Part shown: positions 33,001-42,330 of the stretch, piece by piece | Position numbering within the stretch: position 1 is the stretch's first letter | How the letters are laid out: each line of letters starts with the position of its first letter | Source of the DNA: Trichomonas vaginalis G3 | Taxonomy: Eukaryota > Parabasalia > Trichomonadida > Trichomonadidae | NCBI RefSeq assembly: GCF_026262505.1 | Contig: NC_067203.1 | Span: 14,148,392-14,212,391 of the forward strand | Direction of reading: 5' to 3' | Length of the DNA: 64,000 bases | Notes under the pieces: generated by a model | What the model was told of the DNA's origin: nothing | What the model saw: only the letters and a program-made list of their open reading frames with translations | Database searches by the model: none | Position numbers and translations under genes: made by a program

Positions 33001-33288
33001 AAACTGAATGTGACAACGTATGGTCCATTTGCAGGAGAAGCTTCTGAATCAGAAACAACACCAGACATCCTCAAACCAACATTCGATGAATTGATGACAA
33101 ATCCAAACGCAATGAAAGTTTACCAGTTCCAGAACGAAGACGAAACAGGAAATCCATTCGATGATAATAATGCCGAGGAATCAGGATTCTTCACAGGTCA
33201 GAACAATAACACTGGATTCGAAGGATCAAATAATAACAATTCTGCGGATAATGATAAGAAATTCTACTGGAATGGTAACTTCTGGTAA
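30013..33288 (+). CDS. Ser/Thr/Glu-repeat surface protein with one membrane anchor
   Basis: Predicted 1091 residues. The N-terminus is hydrophobic and signal-like (MLFLIASISLFGFL). After a polar stretch come two repeat blocks: about 20 units of TESETTSSSSS (about 11 residues), then 14 units of ISTSTSSESESS (12 residues). A Pro/Thr/Ser stalk (TPESTPKSTPASTPARSP) follows. Next is a folded ectodomain of about 390 residues that opens CAYGGVSKYCPAGVTTVVLG, and one membrane segment near 976-1000 (IGLIIGIVIACLVFIVIIIL). The cytoplasmic tail of about 90 residues contains NPFDD. The Ser/Thr blocks would be dense O-glycosylation targets and could form a mucin-like stalk. Trichomonads carry large families of such adhesin-like proteins; adhesion is inferred only. 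The stop is in TAAA. Confidence 0.8.
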   Translation: MLFLIASISLFGFLKHDKKPSSNIQSNEALDSVRNTNSLKSESNIISNEADKQINYVSDNINKTLINRNINQLITNVEVELPRIELLEEGDAKADTSSSSSSSSEDSSSSSSSSSESESSSSSSSSSESETTSSSSTESETTSSSSSTESETTSSSSSTESETTSSSSSTESETTSSSSSTESETTSSSSSTESETTSSSSSTESETTSSSTSTESETTSSSSTSTESETTSSSSSTESETTSSSSSTESETTSSSSSTESETTSSSTSTESETTSSSSSTESETTSSSSSTESETTSSSSSTERETTSSSTSTESETTSSSSPTESETTSSSISTSTSSESELSISTSTSSESESSISTSTSSESESSISTSTSSESESSISTSTSSESETSISTSTSSESETSISTSTSSESESSISTSTSSESESSISTSTSSESESSISTSTSSESETSISTSTSSESETSISTSTSSESETSISTSTSSESESTESTSSSSSSEFIYIPTPESTPKSTPASTPARSPYPTPLPITTPSPSPAPIEGNAVFCAYGGVSKYCPAGVTTVVLGEVENYVKSISISSDTRLLIYVAGVGTATLNLAKFTGYEINITGCDNNAITAKVTLPDTYSKLLFTDFILSLQTTSSTHALSCETIYLDNVTLSSTASEITLSATDIHSDIVSLEKTSTVTASDLFEVFDHTREPSSVPSISYKRIWFGYSIPRVEIKASKFHVPHSKLDVPFSSSVTEYKLNSPTTITVSASESSLRYILEDSNPTMTALFTKPSTLTIEGNTPLILQTTDIVNLKPQQETSKLLIMSGSKIKIAATDVKKLNMANTLESKIYIPADTTYNNVDANVSSVSIYNNDDLITALSDFTENNNKVYLENNNKRIQLKVNIDGTGMTTSPIGVKIEDGTTTIINVTNADDKVELTINYNSTDASVQVNGNVQLVSEEGENVEASQFSLSSDKKKNIGLIIGIVIACLVFIVIIILIIIFLTPVGDKLNVTTYGPFAGEASESETTPDILKPTFDELMTNPNAMKVYQFQNEDETGNPFDDNNAEESGFFTGQNNNTGFEGSNNNNSADNDKKFYWNGNFW
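30400..31490 (+). repeat. In-gene tandem repeats, ~33-36 bp units
   Basis: Two successive families of short tandem units within the surface-protein gene, one per 11 or 12 codons. Units differ by synonymous and nearly synonymous changes (agc/tca, gaa/gag). The repeat keeps other frames open as well: one antisense frame (30225-31544) and one other sense frame (30284-31795) run through without a stop. Such units expand and contract readily by slippage or unequal recombination. Confidence 0.9.
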
Positions 33289-33817
33289 ACTTTATACACT
33301 GAATCTTTTTTTGAAATATATATATTTTAAACATTTATTTTTTTAATATATTTTATTACATTATTTTATACAGGAAATGGTGGGCGCTTAATAAATATGG
33401 TATATATGGGTTCCGCCCGAACCATAAGGAGCCTCCACAACGCGCAAAATGATAAAATGTTTTTTTTTTCCATATCAAATGTTATTCAATGATTCGAATT
33501 GTGTGGAAGAACCAGTTTTAGGGATATTGTGCCCAATGAGTATATGTGTGTCACTTTTTGAATCCAATAGCCATTATATACATTATTTATTGAAACAAAG
33601 AAAATAAATGAATTATCATTTAGCAAACCCATTGTCAAAATTTTCTCGTAAAAACATTTAATTTCTTACAAACTTTGAAGTCAAGACACAAAAAATATAT
33701 AATTATGTTTAATATCAAATTATATTACTTTTAAATCATGTAACTTTCGATATCAAAAATTACCAAATTCAAATGCTATTGATTGTTTAGATTTTTAATC
33801 GAGGAAAAATAATTAAA
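33289..33817. other. Intergenic region with a GC-rich structured patch
   Basis: Convergent spacer. The only notable item is the GC-richer patch at 33375-33470, listed separately. The rest is AT-rich with nothing seen. Confidence 0.45.
33375..33470 (+). ncRNA. Possible small structured RNA (GC-rich patch ending in a T10 run)
   Basis: A GC-rich stretch stands out from AT-rich DNA. ATGGGTTC and GAACCAT can pair around a CGCCC loop with one bulged G. GTGG (33379-33382 region) can pair with the CCAC further right to close a second stem around it. The patch ends in a run of ten T (33460-33469), like a Pol III terminator. I see no box A/B or match to a known RNA. It might equally be a mobile-element remnant. 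Confidence 0.22.
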
Positions 33818-35629
33818 TCAAATAAATGATTTTTCGCAAGTTGTTCGTGCGTCTGCTGATGTATCATCCTTTAAATCTTTCTTTTTATAGTAAATAATGA
33901 AGCCAGTTATGACAAAAATTGTAACAATTGTCACGCTTAAAACAGCCCAAGATAATGCTTTTCCAATTTGACTTCGAGATTCAGTTGAATTTCCCGCAGC
34001 CTTATCACTAACATTATCTGTAGTGTTTGCATATGGATCATCAAGTTGCTTTGATTCAAGATCAGAAGGATCTCTAACAAAATTCATATCATATAACTTA
34101 ACTCTTCTGCAGAATAGTTCTGGATCAGGACAGATTAAATCTCTTTCAGAATATTGCCAATAACCAACCATTATTGTATATAGTACAAAATAAAACTTTT
34201 GTCCAATATTTGTCTTATTGCAAGTAATGTTTAGTGGCTTGAAATTAATGTAGGCCGAATTTGGAATGTAATAAGTGAAGCTATCATATTTGTTGCATTT
34301 ATAATAGCCACATTCCCTTATTGAAATTTGTGGGCTATTATTTCCAGGTAGCAATGCCATTCCTTTTGGACAAACAACTTGTGGAGCAGATATAAAATCA
34401 ACATGATCATTTTCACGAAACATAGATATATATGACTCATTAAATGGATTGTAAAATTTAAATCCTCTGCAGTAGTAAGAAGTATCATTTGTGCAATCAA
34501 GATTTGCTTTCATTTGAGGTGGTTCAAATCTACTACCCATTTTATAATCATAATGCGTAAACTTGAAATAATTACTATCTTTAAACTCATATCCTTTAGG
34601 GAAAACTAATTTAGGAGGACCAATTGCAAAATCTTTTATAAACTTTCCCCCAAGTTCTGATTCAGGATTTCCCCAAACAAGAGGACTTGCCATTGACCAG
34701 TTACACATAAAGTTTCCTGAATCCTGAAGAAGAGCCATTGTTGCATCTGTTACACGATGAAAATCTGCTCTATCTTTCAATCCAAAAAAATTATAGGTAC
34801 CTATATCTGAATAAAATAGTCTTGTGCGTAGTAATCTTTTATCAATTGTACGTGAATAATCAGACTCAGCATCAACTTCAATACCAGATGGACAATTTTT
34901 ATCGTCACCTTCAAAAACATCTACTCCGTAGTGTTTTTTGGCAAATATATGAGCATATTTCGTGGTTAATATAGTAAATTCTCTTCCATATTTAGTCATT
35001 CTACAAAATTGTCTGCCATCGTATTTTGACCCAAGATTGATCACTAATTCATGTAAAATTGCTTGCAACATGATTTTCATTGCGACTGCATTATTTTGAT
35101 ATAATCCTGATTCAGGATTTAAAAAATATTCTCTGAAGACCTCACCATATATTATAATACTTATCTAGGTGGGCCTTGAATAATTGTACCATTTTTTCAC
35201 ATCTGTAAACACAAATCTCTCATAAGAAAGTAGTGTCAATTCTAGGATATTTATTGATATTTTGAGATCAAAATCATTATTTTCATCAGGTATTACAAAA
35301 AGAAAACTTTCAAGGAAGTTTTTGAGATTCTTCAACGTCTTATTGAAGTTTGTATAGTTATAATTTTGAACTAAATTTTCTTTTTTACACTCTTTACCAT
35401 CCACAATCTGCCCTACTTCATAACATGAATCTTTATGGCGTTTAACACCAGTGAGGTAATCAAAATCGTATTTTACTCGAATGTTTTTCCACCCTTCATC
35501 TTCAAAACTAAGACGTGTCGAATCTGAATTGATTTGAAAAGACTTATGACTGTCAGCTGTTCGGTGTCCACTTCTAGAAAAGATGTTTTGCAAAAAAGAG
35601 TTAGAAAACACGAAAAGTTGAAAAATCAT
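33818..35629 (-). pseudogene. GP63/leishmanolysin-like (M8) metallopeptidase, disabled copy
   Basis: One frame over about 603 codons, interrupted by a single in-frame TAG at 35165-35167. It is clearly paralogous to the intact gene at 48444: shared blocks include KNIRVKYDFDYLTG, YAHIFAKKHYGV, FEGDD, NWSMA.PLVWGNPES and FYNPFNESYIS. The frame on both sides of the stop matches the paralog, including the stretch without an ATG between them. The zinc motif is damaged: HELMH in the paralog is HELVIN here, and the downstream GGHVDF segment that should supply the third His is lost. A signal-like N-terminus and a C-terminal membrane segment (WAVLSVTIVTIFVITGFIIYY) remain. Even with readthrough, catalysis is unlikely. 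Confidence 0.85.
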
Positions 35630-36511
35630 TATAAATTTTCAGAAATTGTCCCTTTCAAATTTATTTCAATTCTTTTTGTATCGGACTTTTATGAATACAA
35701 TCAGTATACAATAATGATAAAAATTATTCGTTCAATGAAAAAAAGGAAGGACGATGTTATCTCACTTTTCGAAACAAAATGCTTGTATCACTATAGTAGT
35801 TACCGTTCACCTAATATATCTTTGTCTCTGACATTAATCTGACAAATTTGATAAAACCGATCAAGAAAAATTTTATGAGAAATTATCCCGATTATTATTT
35901 ATATATTTATTTCGCATACACATATTCTACATCTCTGTTTTGTATACTATCTCTCAAAAGATTTTAACACCACTATCTTCGACCTACAAAATTGATTATT
36001 CGTCGCAATGTTTTATCATCCAAAAGAAGTATAATTCATCAATTCAATATTACATGTTCCATATGCTTAGTATAATATTTCACTTTAAATTTTTATTGTA
36101 GAAATAAACATCTTCTATTTATTCAGTATAATTCAATGCAAGAAAATATGGAGACAAGACAATCCTCAACACCGAAAAACATCATCAACATTTACTCAAT
36201 ACTAATTTTCAAATTCAAATAACATGACTTAGTTAACTGGGCCATTATACATTGCAAAAAAATAAAACTGTAAAAATGGCTAATCAATAACATGATGCTT
36301 ATTTGATAAAAATTATGAAGATTAAAAATAATTGATAAATCTTTTTAATCTCTTAGTAACTTTCCTAAACAAGATCAAGTAATTCAAATTTGGGGCCTAC
36401 TACTTCTATTTATCTTATTCATTCGAAGATCTATACTTGAGATACTATGTGGGACTGAATGATTGAAGAAAAATAAAAAGTGTCAGCCAAAAAAATTTAT
36501 AACGAATTTAG
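35630..36511. other. Divergent intergenic region
   Basis: AT-rich. AAAAAGTGTCAG, a variant of the AAAAGTGACA motif, lies 25-35 nt before the kinase ATG. Nothing else is seen. Confidence 0.45.
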
Positions 36512-37942
36512 ATGCAAAGAGACTTGAACATTCCTTCCCATCTCCAAAGAATGAAGTCGAATGGCGAAGTTGATGTATATGATTTCGTTTCTGAACTCGG
36601 AGAAGGTGGTTTCGCTTCAGTTTTTCATGTTCGCCGAGAAAGTGATCACAAATCATTTGCATTGAAAGTAATACCACATGAGGCTCTTCAAAATGAGAAC
36701 TTTAAAGCTAAACATTTCGCAGAAATCGAAATTCAATCAAAAATGGATCACAAAAACATTGTTAAATCATATGATCACTTCAAAGATGAGAACAATACGT
36801 ATATATTGATGGAATTATGCCTCAAAGGCAATGTAAAAAATTATCTTTCGAGAAAAGGCGCATTATCTGAAAAAGAAGCGGCAAAGATCATCAAATCTGT
36901 CTGTTCTGGCGTCAAATACTGTCATGATCATCATATTATTCATAGAGATCTTAAATTAGATAATTTTATGATTTCAGACGATGGAGACATCAAAATCATT
37001 GATTTTGGTGTTTCAGAGATAGTTAGTGATAGCAAGAAAAAAGACTTCGTTTTTGCTGGTACTCCTATGTACATGGGACCAGAAGTTATTGGCCTTCATC
37101 AATACGGCTACCAAGTTGATATATGGGCCATAGGAATATGCACGTTCGAATTACTTACGGGACATCCACCTTTCGAAGCAAATAATATGAAAGATATGTC
37201 GAAATTGATTGTATCAGGCGAATTTCGTTTTCCACCGAACATACAACTATCTTTTGTAGCAAAAGATTTTATAGAAAGCGCATTACAAGTAAAACCAAGC
37301 CTAAGACCGAATATTAGAGAATTATTAAAACATCCGTTCCTACAGCTTGCAGATAAAGAAGAAACTAAAGAAGTAAAGCATCCAGCGCATATGGATACAG
37401 CGCCTACTTATGCCGTCCAGTCATATTTGATTGACAAAAAAGGAAATCTTGCTTATTTGATGTTGGATGGCACTTGCGGATCCAATTTTACAGATGGAAC
37501 TCGTATAATTTTGGATATTAATGAAGACTTCATGCAAATCTGGGCTTCAACTGATGAAGTTCGTCCTGTTATTGTTCCAATGACAGCTGCTGATAAAAAA
37601 CAGGTACAAATTTCATTTATATTGAAGGCAGCAAAGGAAATGAAGTCGAGATGCGAAATTCCAAAGCGAGATAAGCTCAATCCCAAGAAATTACTTCCAA
37701 ATGTGAAATATTGGAAGAAGGACGGGGATTGTATACTATTTAGAATGGATAATAGAGTAGTTCAAACAAATTTTGCTGGCGGAAAGGTCATTTTCGTTGA
37801 TTTTACAAATAAATTATATTTACATTTGCAAAATCTTCAGGATGGTAGTGTTTATATACCACTGGAAGCAGCAGAAAAGAATCCACAGGAAAAAGAACTA
37901 TATTCTGCTATCAAAGATATTCTTAATAAATTGTTCAAATAA
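36512..37942 (+). CDS. Polo-like protein kinase (kinase domain plus polo boxes)
   Basis: Predicted 476 residues. The Ser/Thr kinase domain spans about 23-276: glycine loop GEGGFASV (30-37), Lys52, HRDLKLDN (144-151), DFG (164-166) and activation segment ending GTPMYMGPE (183-191; the usual APE is GPE). The C-terminal part holds two polo-box-like segments: YLMLDGTCGSNFTDGTRIIL near 312-331, and YWKKDGDCILFRMDNRVVQTNF... near 397-425. This matches PLK1/PLK-type kinases, which act in mitosis, centrosome or basal-body duplication and cytokinesis. All catalytic residues are present. The start is the first ATG, 25 nt after AAAAAGTGTCAG, and the stop is in TAAA. Confidence 0.88.
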   Translation: MQRDLNIPSHLQRMKSNGEVDVYDFVSELGEGGFASVFHVRRESDHKSFALKVIPHEALQNENFKAKHFAEIEIQSKMDHKNIVKSYDHFKDENNTYILMELCLKGNVKNYLSRKGALSEKEAAKIIKSVCSGVKYCHDHHIIHRDLKLDNFMISDDGDIKIIDFGVSEIVSDSKKKDFVFAGTPMYMGPEVIGLHQYGYQVDIWAIGICTFELLTGHPPFEANNMKDMSKLIVSGEFRFPPNIQLSFVAKDFIESALQVKPSLRPNIRELLKHPFLQLADKEETKEVKHPAHMDTAPTYAVQSYLIDKKGNLAYLMLDGTCGSNFTDGTRIILDINEDFMQIWASTDEVRPVIVPMTAADKKQVQISFILKAAKEMKSRCEIPKRDKLNPKKLLPNVKYWKKDGDCILFRMDNRVVQTNFAGGKVIFVDFTNKLYLHLQNLQDGSVYIPLEAAEKNPQEKELYSAIKDILNKLFK

Positions 37943-38035
37943 ACCATGTTATTATGTAATTTATATTAATTAACTTTATATTTTTGTTTGTAATATCTTA
38001 TAATACTAATCTATAAATTGCTGGATTATCGTTGG

Positions 38036-38207
38036 TATTTTCTCAGCCCAATAGAAAATGAAAGGAAAGTATAAAAAATATATCAGGAGATTTCCAAAAC
38101 GAGAGAAAACGAAAATCAGCCATAGTGTAATGGTTATCATGTAAGATTGTCGTTCTTTTGATCCGGGTTCGATTCCCGGTGGCTGAGATTTTTAGTTTCT
38201 TTTTTAG
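38036..38207. repeat. Left arm of a perfect 172-bp inverted repeat carrying tRNA-Asp
   Basis: Base-for-base identical to the reverse complement of 38501-38672. The arm covers the whole tRNA-Asp gene plus about 80 bp upstream and 20 bp downstream. Similarity drops off sharply at both ends. The 293-bp centre (38208-38500) is not symmetrical. Confidence 0.95.
38116..38187 (+). tRNA. tRNA-Asp (GTC)
   Basis: 72 nt. The acceptor stem TCAGCCA pairs with TGGCTGA; the D arm is TAGTGTAATGGTTATCAT; the anticodon loop TTGTCGT has GTC at positions 34-36. The T arm is CCGGG TTCGATT CCCGG. The discriminator is G, as in other eukaryotic tRNA-Asp. The anticodon stem has one T-T mismatch at its outer pair. 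A T-run (TTTTTAG) follows directly for Pol III termination. There is no intron. Confidence 0.95.
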
Positions 38208-38500
38208 CTTTAGGTCAACTCATTGCAATTATGATGTTACAGTCTAAGATTTACTTGTTGAGGACATATCAAACCTGCTGAAAAAAAGGGAGCTTCGAAA
38301 GCTGTGAATCATTTTATCAAAACTTCGTCAAGCATGCCATACCATCGACGGCTTATTTGTGAGAGTGTATTAAAAACAAAGATCCACGAGTAAATGTTTG
38401 GCGGATGAATCATGTATCAATGACATATGTAAGAATGATTTTTCTGCTTGATTATTACTTATCTTTTCATCTTTGAATGATGCAAGAGCTTAAATCAAAA

Positions 38501-38672
38501 CTAAAAAAGAAACTAAAAATCTCAGCCACCGGGAATCGAACCCGGATCAAAAGAACGACAATCTTACATGATAACCATTACACTATGGCTGATTTTCGTT
38601 TTCTCTCGTTTTGGAAATCTCCTGATATATTTTTTATACTTTCCTTTCATTTTCTATTGGGCTGAGAAAATA
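38501..38672. repeat. Right arm of the 172-bp inverted repeat carrying tRNA-Asp
   Basis: Reverse-complement duplicate of 38036-38207, identical throughout as far as I can read. Its outer end, toward 38672, faces the propeller/solenoid gene at 38900. Confidence 0.95.
38521..38592 (-). tRNA. tRNA-Asp (GTC), inverted second copy
   Basis: Exact reverse-complement copy of the tRNA at 38116-38187, with the same GTC anticodon, G discriminator and flanks. The two genes have converging 3' ends. Confidence 0.95.
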
Positions 38673-38899
38673 GCAATGATAAAGGAAGAATGATAATCAT
38701 ACATTCATCAAAATTAAAGTCCATCATAACAAACAGATTTTTTCAAACGAATCATTGCAATTTATAATTTTTATTCTTGAATATCATAATCGTAGGAGCC
38801 AAAATTCAAATTTAGCTTTTTTGAAGGCAAACACATATATGGATGCAAAGTTGAAGTTGACAGAGATTTTGACGATTTCACGGGAAAAAAGTGACAGCC

Positions 38900-41800
38900 A
38901 TGCTGAAGGATGTTTTGGAGGATTTTTTGATCGCTAAGATCGAAAATTCCTCGGACCAATTCACACTCATGGACAGCATGGCTTATGGAAATATCAGCGT
39001 TACAGCCGTTACAACTGCTGTTAGCATGGTTTATATTTTTGTTACGTCTCCACTTGTAGAAGTACCTGTTTCATGCAGGATAGAAACGAAAAGACAAGGA
39101 ATAATCAAACTAAGGATATCCTGCGACATTTCAGCAATAGCAATTTTTTATAAAGACAAAACTTTCGAAATATTTCCAATTTCTCATATAGTCGAGCGAG
39201 CGCATCCGATGAATCTCTATGAAATTAACGAATCCATATCGTTTTCAAACAGACAAATCAATATTTCAGATGATATTCCTCCACCAAAGCGCTGCTACTA
39301 TCAATCACCTGCAAATGCAACCAGCACACTTGTCAATGCATTTTGGTGGGACTTAGAATCAAATGGAATCTTTCTAATTGTTGTAGATTCAGTTGGCATC
39401 AAAATCTGGCGCGTAAAAGAAAAAGTAGATCTTGTAATCAACTGCGAATACGAAGGCATCGTTATATGCGCCATAAAATTGAATAAAACTACAGCGATTA
39501 TCTATGGATTCAATTCAAAGAATGAATGTTCGACTCTTTCAATAATTCTTGACGATGTGAGACTATCAGTCAAAGCGCGGAAGCTTGCTCTTACTAAACA
39601 GATCAAATCCACCTTCCTTTTACAAGCATCTGGATATAATGAAACGAAATGGGAGTTCGCCATTCTCCAAAAGGATTTATACCTATTCGACAAAGAAGGA
39701 CACGTAATACTTGACATTCCTGTCAGTGTCGGTGCCCACGCCCAACCAAACTCTTTCGCAGTTACGAAACATTTCATTTTTTATTCAAATGGTGGTCGAA
39801 TTATTGCCAACTTCTTTAAGAATTTGGACAACGCGAAGACAGCGTTTCTGTTCGGTATATCGTCTATAGCAGTCCTGGACTATAATTCGGATAAAATTGC
39901 TTGTTTAGCTGTTGGACAATTGACCACTTTGCAAATGAAGGACGAAGCAAGTAATATTTTCCGTAATTTGGCGGAGTCGAAGCGTTGGAATGAGGCATTC
40001 GAGCTCTGCGGAGCGTTTGATTTGAGTTTTCCGCATATTTGTAGTAGTATGGCGTTTGATGCGATACAAGAAGGTAAATACCATGAGGCGTTGTCACTCT
40101 ATAAGCAAGGTAATTGCGATTTCACTGAAATCGTGCACAGATTTTTACCTCTTGGCAAGGAAAGATACGCATTACACGTAACTTTAGAGGCATTGATCGA
40201 TCAATCGGCTCTGGCAACTGTACCGAAGTCAGTAATGAAGGATGTCATGGAATCTCTATTCAGAAGACTACAAGTGAAGTGGTCAATTTTCCCTTCATTC
40301 AAAATCCTCTCAAATAGAATAAAAAGTGACAACAGGGTTCTCCCCCTTCCTTCTGATTTACGGTCATCCAAGTATTACAACGCCGTTCTGGAGGATAAAT
40401 CTAATATCCCAGGGGCACTGCTTTACAGATATCATACGTATTCGTTCAATGAAAACCTTGCATTTAAATATATCTCAAATGCAGATAAAATTGATCTAGA
40501 ATACCCACCATACGATGCATCCCCGCAGTTCAAAGCTCTCGTTCATCAGCTTTATAACTCAAAAAATACAAAGATAAAAAATTATAAAATCAAAAATGCG
40601 GTAAAAATCATTGATGAAGCGAATTACCTTACTGCAAATGAGCTGGTGATCAACGACACACCTGTTTCAACCGACGTTCCTTTCTTTGATTTCGAGATAT
40701 TCGATGGAATTCTTTTTGCTTTGAACAAAGACTTCCAACTCATGCACGGATCAGCTTTGGATACTCATATCCTTCAGATGGCCGCATATCCGCCCTCATT
40801 TGCCCTGTTTTCCTCATCAAATAAACTCGGATTAGTTGCTGTCAACGGAACGTTCACTTTAATCGACAAAAACGGGTTACTCAAGATATACCAAGGCGAT
40901 TTCATCGACTTGGCGCTCACAGATAAGCTCACAATCGGTCTTTCAAGTGAAGGAACGGCTTATCTTTTATTAGAGGACGAAACGTTCACTCCTTTGCATT
41001 CAGAGCACTTTGTCAAAGCTATATGTGCTTCGAATGATACGTATTATCTCTTTTATTCCCCTAATTTATGTATTCAATCGTCAGATACAAAAACTACGAC
41101 AATTCAGCTTGATTTCAATGTAGAATTCACAAAGACAACAAATACAAAGGCGTTTGCTGCTGGCGAAGGCGTTTTAATGATCATAGAAGGGGAAAATTAT
41201 AAATTTATTAATTATCCTCAACGTATTGGGACGATTCTGAATATCAGTCAGGTAAGTGATGAAGGAGTAGTCCTCATTGGTTCAGCTTCTGATCCGATTG
41301 AAGTTTTATTTGAAGAAATAAAATCCGAAATTCAGCCAGATTTCGACAAATTGTCGCTGATTTCGACTCATTACAAGCAGGAAGACATAATTCCTATGTT
41401 CAAGGCCACCCAATTCTTGCCATTTCTCCAAATTTTATTTGGCGACTGGCAGAACTTGAAATTGCCTGAAGATCCGAAGTTCTTGATTGCCAACCTTAAC
41501 AAGTTCGACGAAAACAAGGCTGCTTCCTTGATCCATGCCCTTCTGGCCGCGAAAGTTCCCCTCGACGATAAAATTATATCGTCAAAAGCCGCCAGAAAAC
41601 TTCTTTTGTGGAATCCGGATGATATTAAATCCTTAACACCGGAACAGGTTAAGTTATTGATTCCACGGAGGAGAACGAAGAAATACGAAGGAATTGACTC
41701 AGTTACGATCAAATTATTACAAAATTCAACTGATTGTGTCGTAATTCCATCGCATTATGTGGTTGATTCCACGCGAGTATCAACGTTTTCATGCGGCCAT

Positions 41801-41980
41801 GTCATGCTTCCTGACGAATTGGAGCTTTCCACGAAAAATCTCTGCGAATTCTGCAAAGAAAACGGTTTAGATGAAATTGCGAAGTTTTCTGAGACTCAAT
41901 ACGCGCTACCATTGATACACGCACAATGTCCAAGGTGTTTGCAAAGGAATTTGCAAAGAAAAGTTGGAGAACAAAAATAA
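38900..41980 (+). CDS. Large beta-propeller/alpha-solenoid protein with C-terminal zinc-binding Cys cluster
   Basis: Predicted 1026 residues from the ATG at 38900; the frame opens three codons earlier on GTG. The first ~320 residues are beta-rich and propeller-like (AIAIFYKDKTFEIFPI, FWWDLESNGIFLIVVDSVGIKIWRV). Helical solenoid follows (EAFELCGAFDLSFPHICSSMAFDAIQEGKYHEALSLYKQGN). The C-terminus has FSCGHVM ... CEFCKENG ... CPRCL, which looks like a reduced RING or zinc ribbon. The layout recalls the HOPS/CORVET or BLOC-2 tether subunits, so a vesicle-tethering role is possible, but no family match is certain. AAAAAAGTGACAGCC directly abuts the ATG, implying a leader of only a few bases. The stop is TAAT. 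Confidence 0.55.
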   Translation: MLKDVLEDFLIAKIENSSDQFTLMDSMAYGNISVTAVTTAVSMVYIFVTSPLVEVPVSCRIETKRQGIIKLRISCDISAIAIFYKDKTFEIFPISHIVERAHPMNLYEINESISFSNRQINISDDIPPPKRCYYQSPANATSTLVNAFWWDLESNGIFLIVVDSVGIKIWRVKEKVDLVINCEYEGIVICAIKLNKTTAIIYGFNSKNECSTLSIILDDVRLSVKARKLALTKQIKSTFLLQASGYNETKWEFAILQKDLYLFDKEGHVILDIPVSVGAHAQPNSFAVTKHFIFYSNGGRIIANFFKNLDNAKTAFLFGISSIAVLDYNSDKIACLAVGQLTTLQMKDEASNIFRNLAESKRWNEAFELCGAFDLSFPHICSSMAFDAIQEGKYHEALSLYKQGNCDFTEIVHRFLPLGKERYALHVTLEALIDQSALATVPKSVMKDVMESLFRRLQVKWSIFPSFKILSNRIKSDNRVLPLPSDLRSSKYYNAVLEDKSNIPGALLYRYHTYSFNENLAFKYISNADKIDLEYPPYDASPQFKALVHQLYNSKNTKIKNYKIKNAVKIIDEANYLTANELVINDTPVSTDVPFFDFEIFDGILFALNKDFQLMHGSALDTHILQMAAYPPSFALFSSSNKLGLVAVNGTFTLIDKNGLLKIYQGDFIDLALTDKLTIGLSSEGTAYLLLEDETFTPLHSEHFVKAICASNDTYYLFYSPNLCIQSSDTKTTTIQLDFNVEFTKTTNTKAFAAGEGVLMIIEGENYKFINYPQRIGTILNISQVSDEGVVLIGSASDPIEVLFEEIKSEIQPDFDKLSLISTHYKQEDIIPMFKATQFLPFLQILFGDWQNLKLPEDPKFLIANLNKFDENKAASLIHALLAAKVPLDDKIISSKAARKLLLWNPDDIKSLTPEQVKLLIPRRRTKKYEGIDSVTIKLLQNSTDCVVIPSHYVVDSTRVSTFSCGHVMLPDELELSTKNLCEFCKENGLDEIAKFSETQYALPLIHAQCPRCLQRNLQRKVGEQK

Positions 41981-42330
41981 TTGTTTATTTTTTATTTGTT
42001 TTTTATGTAAACTATCTATTGTTTTGATGAATATATAACTTAGCTGATTGTTACTTATTTCAAATGATTTAATCTTTATTTTGATTTTCAAGATGTAGTC
42101 TTAGATAAGTTTTCTTTTCTTAATGCTTCAATATTTGCTTTAATGGAGATCAGTTCTTTTATTCAACGTCTATGAAAACCAAAATCTAATGCTTATATGA
42201 GAGGAATTTCTCCATCTTGATTTTTTCAAAAAAAAATTGAGATGGGATCAGAATTTTTTTTGACAATATAATTTCTGAAGTTTATTTTTTATATTTTATA
42301 AGTTGAAATAGTCTGGAATATCCTATTTTC
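41981..42330. other. Intergenic spacer
   Basis: AT-rich spacer between co-directional genes. Nothing notable. Confidence 0.45.
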
